A stretch of DNA of 64,000 nt from Streptomyces natalensis ATCC 27448 (GTDB taxonomy: Bacteria > Actinomycetota > Actinomycetes > Streptomycetales > Streptomycetaceae): NCBI RefSeq assembly GCF_000935125.1, contig NZ_JRKI01000063.1:279961-343960 (forward strand). Reading direction: 5' to 3'. Numbering within the stretch: the first letter of the stretch is position 1; each line of letters begins with the position of its first letter. Shown here one piece after another: positions 1 to 7,820 of this stretch. The notes beneath the pieces were generated by a model, which saw nothing but the letters and a program-made list of their open reading frames with translations, was not told where the DNA came from and searched no databases. The position numbers and the translations under genes were made by a program.

Positions 1-1
1 C

Positions 2-901
2 GGCATCATCGCCTGCCTGCTGCGCGGCGCGACGATGGTCCCCCAGCCGGTCTTCAGCGTGGAGACCGCGCTCGCCAAGATCGCCGCCGAGCACATCTCC
101 GTCCTCCCCGGCCCGCCCACCCTCCATCAGCAGATCCTCGACCACCCCGCCCGCGCCCTGCACGACCTGTCCGCGCTCCGCCTCGTCGTCACCGGCGCCG
201 CGGTGGTCCCGCTGGAGCTGGTCGAGCGGCTGCGCAGCGAGCTGAAGATCTCCACCGTGCTGACGGCCTACGGCCTTTCGGAGAGCTCCGGCCTGGTCAC
301 CATGTGCCGCCGCGGCGATCCGCCCGACGTCATCGCCGCGACCTCCGGCCGCGCCATACCCGGCACCGAGGTCCGCGTCGTGGACGCCGCGGGCCGCCCG
401 GCCGCGCCCGGCGACCCCGGCGAGGTCCTGGTCCGCGGCTACACCGTCATGTCCGGCTACTTCGAGGACCCCGCCGGTACGGCCCGCGCCCTGACCCCCG
501 ACGGCTGGCTGCGCACCGGCGATGTCGGCATCCTCGACGCCGACGGCAACCTCCGTATCACCGACCGCATCAAGGACATGTTCATCGTCGGCGGCTTCAA
601 CGCCTATCCCGCCGAGATCGAGCAACTCCTGGGCCGCCACCCGGACATCGCCGAGATCGCCGTCATCGGCATACCCGATCCCCGCCTGGGCGAGGTCGGC
701 AAGGCGTACGCCGTCCGCCGCCCCGGCTCGTCGCTCACCGCCGACGACCTGATCGCCTGGTCGCGCCGCGAGATGGCCAACTACAAGGTGCCCAGGGACG
801 TCGAGTTCGTCACGGAACTGCCGCGCAACGCGAGCGGGAAGGTGGTCAAGCGGCGGCTGCGGGAAGGGGGCGGGGCGGCGGCCGTTACGGAGGCCGGGTG
901 A
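2..901 (+). CDS. Acyl-CoA ligase, FadD3-like (5' truncated by window)
   Basis: ANL-superfamily AMP-forming acyl-CoA synthetase: it adenylates a carboxylic acid and transfers it to CoA. The reading frame is open to the first bases of the window, so the N-terminal half, including the P-loop-like AMP motif, is off the left edge; the internal Met at 35 is not the start. Visible motifs are YGLSESSG, GYTVMSGYFEDP, the hinge region TGDVGILDADG...ITDRIKDMFIVGG and the C-terminal catalytic lysine context NASGKVVKRRL. The closest family by feel is FadD3-type ligases for ring-derived acids, but substrate cannot be read from the sequence. Convergent with the next gene and followed by a second ligase gene, consistent with an acyl-CoA catabolic cluster. 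Confidence 0.88.
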   Translation, partial: GIIACLLRGATMVPQPVFSVETALAKIAAEHISVLPGPPTLHQQILDHPARALHDLSALRLVVTGAAVVPLELVERLRSELKISTVLTAYGLSESSGLVTMCRRGDPPDVIAATSGRAIPGTEVRVVDAAGRPAAPGDPGEVLVRGYTVMSGYFEDPAGTARALTPDGWLRTGDVGILDADGNLRITDRIKDMFIVGGFNAYPAEIEQLLGRHPDIAEIAVIGIPDPRLGEVGKAYAVRRPGSSLTADDLIAWSRREMANYKVPRDVEFVTELPRNASGKVVKRRLREGGGAAAVTEAG

Positions 902-952
902 GGGGCGCGGGCGGCGCGGCCGGGACCAGGTGGCGGGGCCAGGGTCCGGTGA

Positions 953-1558
953 TCACCCGTCCTGCGGCGTCCAGTTGGGGCGGCGGCCGCTGAGGGCCAC
1001 CACCCGGTCGAGCTGCGACGCGTCGTCCGCGACGGGGACGGGCGGGGCGAAGATGGAGCCCGGGGTGCCTCCCGACTCCTCGACCCAGGAGGAGAGCAGG
1101 TCGTACACAACGCCCAGCGTCTCCGGGGCGGGCGCATAGTCCTGGCCCGTGGCGCGCGCCAGGTCCCAGCCGTGCAGGACCAGCTCATTGAGCGCGATCC
1201 GCCCGGCGATGGCCCCGGGCAGGGTGACCCCGCCCGCCTGGGTCTCGCCCGTCCAGGCCGCCGGTTCGCGCCAGGCGGCCGCCATCTCGTCCAGATTCCG
1301 GGACAGGTCCTCGCGCCAGCCGGCCGTCACCTCCGGCAGCGTCTCCGTCGGCGGCGTGCTGGTCGTCGGCCCGAGGTGCTTGCGTGCCGCGTCCCGGAAG
1401 GCGCCGGTCAGCCCGACGAGATGGCCCAGCAGATGCCGTACGGCGTACTCCCCGCACGGTGTGGGGGCGTCCAGCTGCTCCTCCCCGGTGTGTTGCGCCA
1501 GCCGCCGCACCAGCTGGGCCTGCGCCGCGAAGTCGATCGGGTCGATCGGGTCGGTCAT
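953..1558 (-). CDS. TIGR03086 / mycothiol-dependent maleylpyruvate isomerase-like protein
   Basis: 201 residues, matching the usual ~200 of the DinB-like four-helix metal-binding proteins. The first helix carries LLGHLVG, the central part has the NELVLHGWDLARATG block typical of the family, and the end reads RPNWTP. Members bind a divalent metal through His residues and some act as thiol-dependent isomerases with mycothiol; the activity here is inferred. The ATG at 1558 has an AAGGA-type ribosome site just upstream. It is convergent with the FadD3-like gene and is separated from the upstream ligase gene by about 200 bases, so may have its own promoter. Confidence 0.8.
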   Translation of the reverse strand: MTDPIDPIDFAAQAQLVRRLAQHTGEEQLDAPTPCGEYAVRHLLGHLVGLTGAFRDAARKHLGPTTSTPPTETLPEVTAGWREDLSRNLDEMAAAWREPAAWTGETQAGGVTLPGAIAGRIALNELVLHGWDLARATGQDYAPAPETLGVVYDLLSSWVEESGGTPGSIFAPPVPVADDASQLDRVVALSGRRPNWTPQDG

Positions 1559-1756
1559 GGTCCGGTCCGTCCTTCCGTACTGCCGATGTGTCGGGAGAGC
1601 CGCCGAGAGGAGAGCCCGTCCAGAAGGCTCCCCGCGGGGCCCCTACCCAGTGAAGACTTGTCCGGCCCCCGGAAGTCATCGCCACACCGGACGGAACAGA
1701 ACACCGGTCGGAACACCGGTGGGAACGGAACACCGGACCTAACACCGGATGGAATC

Positions 1757-3565
1757 TCAGGACGCCGCCGGGCCCGCGTCCCGCTCGGCCGCCGGGGCCG
1801 CCTTCCCACCGGCCGCCGGGCCCGCCTCCGGCCCCCGCCCCGCGTAGCGCGCCCGTAGGACCGTCTTGAGCACCTTGTTCAGCGGCCCGCCGCGCGGCAG
1901 CTCATCGGTGATCTCCAGCTGCTCCGGCAGCTTCTGCGTCATCAGCCCGGCGGCCCGCAGATGAGCGGTCAGTGCGTCCAGCGTCAGCGGCCCACCGCCC
2001 GCGCCACCGTCCGCACCGTCGCCCGCACCACTGTCCGCACCGTCGCTCGTACCGCCGCCCGCACCGCCATCCGCCCCCGCGGGCGTCACCACCGCACACA
2101 CCCGCTCCCCCCGCTCGCGGTCCGGCAGTCCGATGACCGCGACCTCGCCCACCGCCGGATGTGTGCGCAGCAGGTCCTCGATCTCCTGGGCGGAGATGTT
2201 CTCGCCCTTGCGGATGATGATGTCCTTCAGCCGCCCGGTGAGCACCAGATGCCCGTCGGGCCGCAGATACCCCAGGTCACCGGTGTGGAAGTAGCCGTCC
2301 TCGTCGAACGCCCGGGCGGTCAGCGCCGGATCCGTGTACCGGCGGAAGAGCATCGTCCCCTTGAGCGTCACCTCGCCCGGCTCCCCGGTCGCCGCCGCGC
2401 TCCCGTCCGCCCGGACGATCCGCACCTCGGCCCCGGCCACGGGACGCCCCACCGTCCGCCCCAGCTGTTCGTCGCTGTCGTACGGCGTCCCCATCGCGAT
2501 CATCGGGCACTCCGTCATCCCGTACCCGTGCACGATCGCGCAGTCCAGCTCCCGCGCGGCCTCCGCGTACAGCTCCGGCGGCAGGGGCGCCCCGCCGCCC
2601 GACAGCAGCCGCAACGACGGAATCAGCCGTCCCGCGCCCGGCGACTGCGCCCGGTAGCGCCGCGACTCCGTCAGGAACGCCTGATAGAACGCCGTGCTCC
2701 CGCCGGCCATGGTCACCCCGCGCCGCCGGTAGACCGCGGCCGCGCGCCCCGCCTCGAAGGTCTCCAGCACCACCGCGGGAAAGCCGCTGACCAGCATCGC
2801 GATGACGTAATCCGGACCGGCGACATGCGCGTACGGGAACGCGATCGAGCCGATGTCGTCCGCCGACATCCCAAGCGCGGTGGCCAGCCCCACGCCACCG
2901 GCGATCAGCGAGGCGTCCGTGTGCTCGACGCCCTTGGGGGAGGCGGTCGTACCGGAGGTGTAGTAGACCCAGGCGGTACGCCCACGGCCGTCGGCCCCAC
3001 GGCCGTCGGCCCCACGGCCGTCGGCCCCGCGGTCGCTGCTGCCGCTGCTGCCGCCATCCCTGCTGCTGCCAATCCTGCCGCCGCCGTCTTCGCCGTCCTC
3101 GCCGGCCGGATCGGGCACCGTGGCCGGATCCCCCGCCGGCAGTCCGCCCGCCAGTGAGACGACCCGCACCCCGTCCCCGGCCAGCTTCCGCGCCATCGCC
3201 CCGTAGTCGAACCCCCGCCACACCCCGGGCACGAGAACGAATTCCGCCGCCGATTCGGCCAGGATGAACCCGACCTCCCGCTCGCGGTGCAGATGAAGGA
3301 CGGGCGTCTGTACGGCCCCCAGCCGGGCCAGCGCCAGCGAGGCCACCACCGTCTCGATCCGCGTCGGCAACTGCCACACCACCCGCGTCCCGGCTCCGAT
3401 CCCGAGCCCCCGGAACCCGGCCGCCGCCCGCACCGCCTCGTCCCGCACCTCGTCAAAGGTGACGCTGCGCCCGTCCTCCTCGAAGAACATCGGCCGCCCG
3501 GCCGAGGCCCGCGCCCGGTACTCGACCAGATCCCAGAGGGTGTGCATGCGGGCGGGGTCGAACAT
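1757..3565 (-). CDS. Acyl-CoA ligase (cyclohexanecarboxylate-CoA ligase-like)
   Basis: 602-residue ANL ligase. Early motif FEEDGRSVTFDEV, AMP-binding P-loop YYTSGTTASPKGVEH, GYGMTECPM, TGDLGYLRPDGHLVLTGRLKD and a C-terminal lysine region GGPLNKVLK. Closest to the cyclohexanecarboxylate/cyclohex-1-ene carboxylate CoA ligase group; substrate is inferred. Two low-complexity inserts are unusual: an Asp/Gly/Arg-rich stretch before the P-loop (three GADGR repeats) and a Gly/Ala/Asp-rich stretch before the C-terminal domain. ATG has a GGAGG site 4 bases upstream. A perfect palindrome (3611-3625) overlaps its putative -35 region, so it is probably repressed by a TetR-type regulator. Confidence 0.87.
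   Translation of the reverse strand: MFDPARMHTLWDLVEYRARASAGRPMFFEEDGRSVTFDEVRDEAVRAAAGFRGLGIGAGTRVVWQLPTRIETVVASLALARLGAVQTPVLHLHREREVGFILAESAAEFVLVPGVWRGFDYGAMARKLAGDGVRVVSLAGGLPAGDPATVPDPAGEDGEDGGGRIGSSRDGGSSGSSDRGADGRGADGRGADGRGRTAWVYYTSGTTASPKGVEHTDASLIAGGVGLATALGMSADDIGSIAFPYAHVAGPDYVIAMLVSGFPAVVLETFEAGRAAAVYRRRGVTMAGGSTAFYQAFLTESRRYRAQSPGAGRLIPSLRLLSGGGAPLPPELYAEAARELDCAIVHGYGMTECPMIAMGTPYDSDEQLGRTVGRPVAGAEVRIVRADGSAAATGEPGEVTLKGTMLFRRYTDPALTARAFDEDGYFHTGDLGYLRPDGHLVLTGRLKDIIIRKGENISAQEIEDLLRTHPAVGEVAVIGLPDRERGERVCAVVTPAGADGGAGGGTSDGADSGAGDGADGGAGGGPLTLDALTAHLRAAGLMTQKLPEQLEITDELPRGGPLNKVLKTVLRARYAGRGPEAGPAAGGKAAPAAERDAGPAAS
2981..3029. repeat. 15-bp in-frame tandem repeat in the ligase gene
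   Basis: Three perfect copies of CCCACGGCCGTCGGC, plus a partial fourth, encode the repeated GADGR pentapeptide on the minus strand just before the ATP-binding P-loop. Copy number is likely to vary between strains by slippage without breaking the frame. Confidence 0.9.
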
Positions 3566-3595
3566 GGCGCCTCCTCGCGGGTCGCGGGTGGCGTG

Positions 3596-3625
3596 ACTGT
3601 AGCAGCGAATCTGACGGTGCGTCAG
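3596..3625 (-). promoter_or_regulatory. Palindromic operator and promoter of the ligase gene
   Basis: CTGACG-GTG-CGTCAG at 3611-3625 is a perfect 6+3+6 palindrome. Read on the minus strand its first half can serve as a -35 (CTGACG), followed after 18 bases by TACAGT (3601-3596) as a -10. The same palindrome occurs upstream of the amidohydrolase and two LLM genes. The architecture fits a TetR-family repressor site covering the -35; the regulator is not in the window. Confidence 0.75.
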
Positions 3626-3697
3626 TATGCGGTCGCTACGCGGGTGAGGCGGCGACTCCTGCGACTCCGGCCGCTCCGCCGCAGCGGTGGCGATGCG

Positions 3698-3874
3698 TCA
3701 GGACTGGTGCCACTCCTGGGCGCCGAGGGCCGCGCTGACGGGCATGTGGCGGTCCAGAGGGGCGACGTTCGGAGCGGCGGCCCGGATCCGGCCGGCCGCC
3801 GCGGGGGCGCCGATGGCGCCGGCGAGCGCGGCCGCGAGTGCGAGAACGGCTATGGCGTGTGTGCGGCGGTGCAT
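3698..3874 (-). CDS. Small secreted protein with AfsS-type HMP motif
   Basis: 58-residue protein. ATG at 3874 is preceded by GAGGAG with five bases spacing. Residues 1-28 form a signal peptide: MHRR, a long Ala/Leu core and an APAAAG-type signal peptidase I site. The short mature part contains PLDRHMPVS, which matches the PLDKHMPIG motif of the AfsS-like protein encoded immediately upstream on the same strand. Stop TGA at 3698. Function unknown. The shared motif and adjacency suggest a diverged, exported relative or partner of AfsS; that is inference. Four 12-bp tandem repeats lie 41-88 bases upstream of the start. Confidence 0.72.
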   Translation of the reverse strand: MHRRTHAIAVLALAAALAGAIGAPAAAGRIRAAAPNVAPLDRHMPVSAALGAQEWHQS

Positions 3875-3914
3875 ATCGACTCCTCGACGAAGGTGAATGA
3901 GTGGTGTGCGTCAA

Positions 3915-3962
3915 AAGACGAACGGAAAGACGAACCAGAAGACGCACGGAAAGGCGACCGCG
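3915..3962 (-). repeat. Four 12-bp direct repeats upstream of the small secreted-protein gene
   Basis: Four consecutive 12-base units begin at 3915, 3927, 3939 and 3951, each starting AAGACG or AAGGCG (CGTCTT on the coding strand). They lie in the intergenic gap between afsS and the small secreted-protein gene. Tandem repeats at near-helical period are the usual form of SARP-regulator sites, so this is a candidate activator site; no binding is shown. Confidence 0.7.
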
Positions 3963-4069
3963 GTGGCAGGAGGCCGGAATGCGGCGCGAACACGCCGCAG
4001 GGACCGGTGTCGATGGCCCCCCTCCAAGCCATCGAATCCGGCCCCTGCGATCCCCCGATACGTGCTGGC

Positions 4070-4255
4070 TTACTGCGGCTCGCCGATGGGCATGTGCTTA
4101 TCGGCGGCAGCCACCGTCGGGGCCGGGCCACCGTCCCCGGTCACCGGCTTGACGGGCTTCTTCTTCGGCACACGGGGTGCGCCGATGGGCATGTGTTTGT
4201 CCAGTGGCTTGATGATGTCGCGGTCACCCGCGGGCGGTACCTGTTCGTTGCTCAC
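4070..4255 (-). CDS. afsS: AfsS-like small regulatory (sigma-like) protein
   Basis: 61 residues from a GTG at 4255, with CAGGAG nine bases upstream. It carries two copies of the family motif: PLDKHMPIG (near residue 18) and AADKHMPIG (near residue 51), with a Lys/Pro-rich linker. AfsS/AfsR2 proteins of Streptomyces are ~63-residue proteins with repeated T/L-x-D-N-H-M-P motifs. They lie directly downstream of afsR and stimulate antibiotic production when induced by phosphorylated AfsR. The same order is seen here. Asn of DNHMP is Lys in both copies. Identification rests on motif plus synteny with afsR. Confidence 0.85.
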   Translation of the reverse strand: MSNEQVPPAGDRDIIKPLDKHMPIGAPRVPKKKPVKPVTGDGGPAPTVAAADKHMPIGEPQ

Positions 4256-4398
4256 TGTGATCAACTCCTGTGTGTGGGCGCTTTGGAAGTGCCCGGCCGG
4301 CGACTCCCCCGTGGGCCGCCGGACGGGCACTTCAGAGCCGCTCACCCTAGCGGTGGGGCCTGGCTGCCGAGCCGCTTGCCCCCCGAGGCGGCGGATCG

Positions 4399-4454
4399 AC
4401 ACTAGAGAGAGTGGCCCGCAGCGATGAACGATCGATAAACGCCCGCGATGAGCG
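4399..4454 (-). promoter_or_regulatory. afsS promoter with AfsR-type direct repeats
   Basis: On the minus strand two contiguous 11-bp direct repeats, CGTTTATCGAT and CGTTCATCGCT, occupy 4441-4431 and 4430-4420. A third related copy, CGCTCATCGCG, lies at 4454-4444. The last repeat contains TTCATC as a -35, followed after 18 bases by TAGTGT (4404-4399) as a -10. AfsR is known to bind 11-bp direct repeats overlapping the -35 of afsS, so this is the expected AfsR target; PhoP competition at such sites is also known in S. coelicolor. Confidence 0.75.
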
Positions 4455-4484
4455 TCCCCACCTGCGATGTTGCGCGGCGCAGCG

Positions 4485-7427
4485 TCACACTACGTGCGCC
4501 GGGGTGAGCAGGGCCTGCACTTCGCGGCCTTCGGGCGAACCCAGCTGTTCATAGATGGGCAGGGCTTCCTGCCAGCACACCCGTGCGCGGCCGCGGTGCC
4601 CTATGGCGTCGAGGGCGCGCCCCAGCAGCGTCAGGGCATTGGCGCGCCACCGCTCGCCGCCCACCGCGCGCAGGGCCTTGAGCGCCTGTTCGGCGTGTTC
4701 GGCGGCCACGGCCGGACGCCCGTTGCCGAGCTCTATCTCGCCCAGCCTGAGCAGCGTCATCCCTTCCCAGAAGCGCTGGCGGTTGTCCTGGAAGATGGTC
4801 AGGGCCTCGGTCAGCTGCTGAAGGGCGTCGTTGAGCCGTCCGGCGCGGGTGAGCGCCAGGCCCAGTGAGTACATGCCGTTGGCCAGCCGCCGGGTGGCGC
4901 CGAGCCGCCGGTAGATGCCGATGCCCTCCTCGGCGAGCCGGATGGCGCTGTCCACCCGGCCGACCCCCAGGTGCACGCGGGCCAGGTTGCAGAGCGCGCT
5001 CGCCTCGGACTGCTCGTTGTGGTCGTCACGGAACGCCGTGCGCGCCTGGCTGAGGTAGAGCTCGGCGTCCTCGTAACGCTGCTGGATGCCGGCGATGATG
5101 CCCCGGTCATTGGGCGCGTTGGACGACGAGAACGCATCCCCGGTGGCCAGCCCCAGCAGCATGGCCGACTGCGCATGCGCGTCCGCCTCGTCGAGCCGCC
5201 CCGCCAGGGTGTGCACATTCGTCAGCGAGGTGTGCAGACGAGCCTGTGCACGCTCGTCGCCGATGCCCCGGGCGGCGGCCAGCAGGGTCATATTGGCCTG
5301 CTCGTACTGATGCGAGTCGGCGCTGGACTCGGCGAGGTCCAGTGTGAGCAGCAGCAGATCGACGGAGCGTCGCAGGGTCTGCGGTGTGGCCGACTGCTGG
5401 GCGCAGGCGAGCAGGCAGCGCGCCTCCCCGAACAGCCACTGGAGCGCCTCGGGGCGGTCGGCGAACTCCAGGCCCGGATAGCCGGGCCGTTCCATGTGGT
5501 CGATGAGACGGTCGCCCGGCCGCTCCAGCGCGTACATGTGGGCCGCCGTGGCCAGATAGAAGTCCAGCAGCCGCGACAGCGCCGCATCCCGTTCCGACGG
5601 CGGCTGTTCGTCCCGTTCGGCGCACGCCCGCGCGTACAGCCGCACCAGGTCGTGGAAGCGGTACCGGCCGGGGGCCGCCGACTCCAGGAGGGAGGCGTCG
5701 ACGAGGGACTCGATGAGCTCCTCGGCCTCATCAATATCCAGATCCAGCATCGCCGCAGCCGCCGCCAACGAGATATCCGGCCCGTCCGCCAGCCCCAGCA
5801 GCCGGAACGCCCGTGCCTGCTGCGGCTCCAGCTGGCCGTAGCCCAACTCGAAGGTCGCCTTGACGGCCAGGTCGCCGGCGCGCAGTTCGTCCAGGCGGCG
5901 TCGTTCGTCGGCGAGTTTGCGGGCCAGGGTGGAGACGGTCCAGGTGCGGCGGGCGGCCAGGCGGGAGGCGGCGATGCGGATGGCCAGGGGCAGGAAGCCG
6001 CAGGCGCCCACGACGGCCATGGCGGCCTGGCGTTCGGAGGTGACGCGTTCCTCGCCGACGATCCGGGTGAAGAGGGCCAGCGCCTCCTCGGGGCTCATCA
6101 CATCGAGGTCGATGAGGTGGGCGCCCGCCAGATCGATCATGCGGGCGCGGCTGGTGATCAGGGCGGCGCACCCCTCCGTACCGGGCAGCAGCGGCCGGAC
6201 CTGGGCGGCGTCGCGGGCGTTGTCCAGGAGGGCCAGGACGCGCCGGCCGGCGAGCGTGGAGCGGTAGAGGGCGGAGCGCTCGGCCAGCCCGTCGGGGATG
6301 GCGGAGTCCGGGGTGCCCAGGGAGCGCAGGAAGGCGCCGAGGACGGCCTCGGGTTCGGACGGGGTGTGGCCGGCGCCCTGGAGGTCGACGTAGAGCTGCC
6401 CGTCGGGGAAGTGCTCGCGGGCGGCGTGGGCGACATGCACGGCCAGCGTCGTCTTGCCGACGCCGCCGATGCCGGTGAGCGCGGAGACGGCCATCACGCT
6501 GCCCTCGGCGGTGGCGAGTTGATCGCCGAGCTCGGCGACGAAGGAGGCGCGGCCGGTGAAGTCGGCGACGGTGGCGGGAAGTTGCTTGGGGCGCAGCACG
6601 ACGCGGTCGGCGGCGTCCGGGCCGTCCGGGACGACGGCCGGCGCGTCCAGATCGGTGTCGGCGCGCAGGATGCGCTGCTGGAGATCGGAGAGCGAGGCGC
6701 GGGGCTCGACGCCGAGTTCGTCGTCGAGCAGCTTGCGGGTGTCGGTGTAGACCGCCAGCGCCTCGGCCTGCCGCCCGCTGCGGTACAGCGCCAGCATCAG
6801 CAGCTCGCGCAGCCGCTCGCGCAGCGGGTGGGCGGCGGTCAGGGCGGTCAGTTCGGAGACGGCTTCGGCGTGGCAGCCCAGTTCCAGCTCCAGTTCGAGC
6901 CGGGTCTCCAGGAGGGACAGGCGCCACTCCTCCAGCCGGGTGCGCTGGGTCTCGACGTACGGGCCCGCGAGGCCGGCCAGCGGTTCGCCGTCCCACAGGG
7001 TCAGCGCGGAGTCCAGCAGCGCCCGGGCGCGGCCGCGGTCCCCGGCGGCGCGCGCCTTCTCCGCCTCCGCCGCGTGCTGTTCGGCGTGGTCGTGGTCGAG
7101 GTCGAGGGGGTGGCCGTCCGTCGACCGGATCGCATAGCCGCCGGACTCGCTGACCAGCGCATCGGCGTCCGCGCCGAGCGCCTTGCGGATCCGGGAGGCG
7201 TAGGTGCGCAGCGCGGCCAGCGCGGCGTGCGGCGGCTCGTCGCCCCACAGGGCGTCGACCAGTTCGGCCGCGGTGGCGGTGTGCCCGCCGCGCAGCAGCA
7301 GTGCGGCCAGCAGCGCCCGCTGCTGCGGGGAGCCCGCCACCAGGGGCGTTTCGCCGCGCCAGGCCCGTACGGGACCGAGCACGGTGAAGCGGAGCCGCTC
7401 CTGCCGCTGCCCCGTACCGTCGTCCAT
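4485..7427 (-). CDS. afsR: AfsR: SARP-NB-ARC-TPR global regulator
   Basis: About 980 residues from ATG 7427 (GGGGGAG upstream), close to the 993 of S. coelicolor AfsR; an in-frame Met 20 codons earlier is less likely. Domain order: OmpR-type winged helix (FTVLGPVRAW..., about residues 10-100), bacterial transcriptional activation domain (TLWDGEPL..., LRERLRELLMLALYRSGRQ, about 105-255), NB-ARC ATPase with Walker A GIGGVGKTTLA and LLDNARD Walker B, then C-terminal TPR repeats. AfsR is phosphorylated by Ser/Thr kinases such as AfsK and activates afsS. No afsK is seen nearby. The gene directly precedes afsS on the same strand, with the expected AfsR site between them. Confidence 0.95.
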   Translation of the reverse strand: MDDGTGQRQERLRFTVLGPVRAWRGETPLVAGSPQQRALLAALLLRGGHTATAAELVDALWGDEPPHAALAALRTYASRIRKALGADADALVSESGGYAIRSTDGHPLDLDHDHAEQHAAEAEKARAAGDRGRARALLDSALTLWDGEPLAGLAGPYVETQRTRLEEWRLSLLETRLELELELGCHAEAVSELTALTAAHPLRERLRELLMLALYRSGRQAEALAVYTDTRKLLDDELGVEPRASLSDLQQRILRADTDLDAPAVVPDGPDAADRVVLRPKQLPATVADFTGRASFVAELGDQLATAEGSVMAVSALTGIGGVGKTTLAVHVAHAAREHFPDGQLYVDLQGAGHTPSEPEAVLGAFLRSLGTPDSAIPDGLAERSALYRSTLAGRRVLALLDNARDAAQVRPLLPGTEGCAALITSRARMIDLAGAHLIDLDVMSPEEALALFTRIVGEERVTSERQAAMAVVGACGFLPLAIRIAASRLAARRTWTVSTLARKLADERRRLDELRAGDLAVKATFELGYGQLEPQQARAFRLLGLADGPDISLAAAAAMLDLDIDEAEELIESLVDASLLESAAPGRYRFHDLVRLYARACAERDEQPPSERDAALSRLLDFYLATAAHMYALERPGDRLIDHMERPGYPGLEFADRPEALQWLFGEARCLLACAQQSATPQTLRRSVDLLLLTLDLAESSADSHQYEQANMTLLAAARGIGDERAQARLHTSLTNVHTLAGRLDEADAHAQSAMLLGLATGDAFSSSNAPNDRGIIAGIQQRYEDAELYLSQARTAFRDDHNEQSEASALCNLARVHLGVGRVDSAIRLAEEGIGIYRRLGATRRLANGMYSLGLALTRAGRLNDALQQLTEALTIFQDNRQRFWEGMTLLRLGEIELGNGRPAVAAEHAEQALKALRAVGGERWRANALTLLGRALDAIGHRGRARVCWQEALPIYEQLGSPEGREVQALLTPAHVV

Positions 7428-7576
7428 CGTCTCCCCCTGCCCTGTCCGATCGTCTACGCGCTGTTCGCGCGCATCCGCTGTGCGCAACGGTCAGTCTGCC
7501 TTGTCAGGGCCCCTTGCGTCAGTAGGGGTCCGGAGCGTCCACAAAGCCTCCCCGGGTGTTCATGGGCGCCGACAGG

Positions 7577-7632
7577 GAGGCGCACGAGGGGGCGCGGAGG
7601 CCCGTATTCCGTGCGCCCCCTGTGTGCGCCTC
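7577..7632. other. Long hairpin between divergent afsR and amidohydrolase genes
   Basis: GAGGCGCAC (7577-7585) pairs with GTGCGCCTC (7624-7632), and GGGGGCGC (7588-7595) pairs with GCGCCCCC (7613-7620). This gives a 17-bp stem with a small internal loop. It lies in the 393-base gap between genes that both transcribe away from it, so it terminates neither. A direct repeat CCCTTGGTGT recurs at 7641 and 7665. I see no gene in the gap. Confidence 0.7.
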
Positions 7633-7785
7633 CTGGGTTTCCCTTGGTGTCAGCACCCTGAAGTCCCTTGGTGTTCCCCGGTGTTCGTTCCCGGGGTTCG
7701 CTCCCCGGGCATCTGTACGCGGATGAGCCGCCGGTCGGTTCCCGTACCGCGCGGTTTGCGGGCGCGATCGCCGGCGCAGCGATTG

Positions 7786-7814
7786 CTGACGGATCGTCAG
7801 ATCGACGCTACCGT
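7786..7814 (+). promoter_or_regulatory. Palindromic operator and leaderless promoter of the amidohydrolase
   Basis: CTGACG-GAT-CGTCAG at 7786-7800. CTGACG can act as -35, with TACCGT at 7809-7814 as -10 after 17 bases. Transcription would then begin at or near the ATG at 7821, giving a leaderless message. Same palindrome family as at 3611, 13654, 15660 and 15722. Confidence 0.72.
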
Positions 7815-7820
7815 GGCGCC

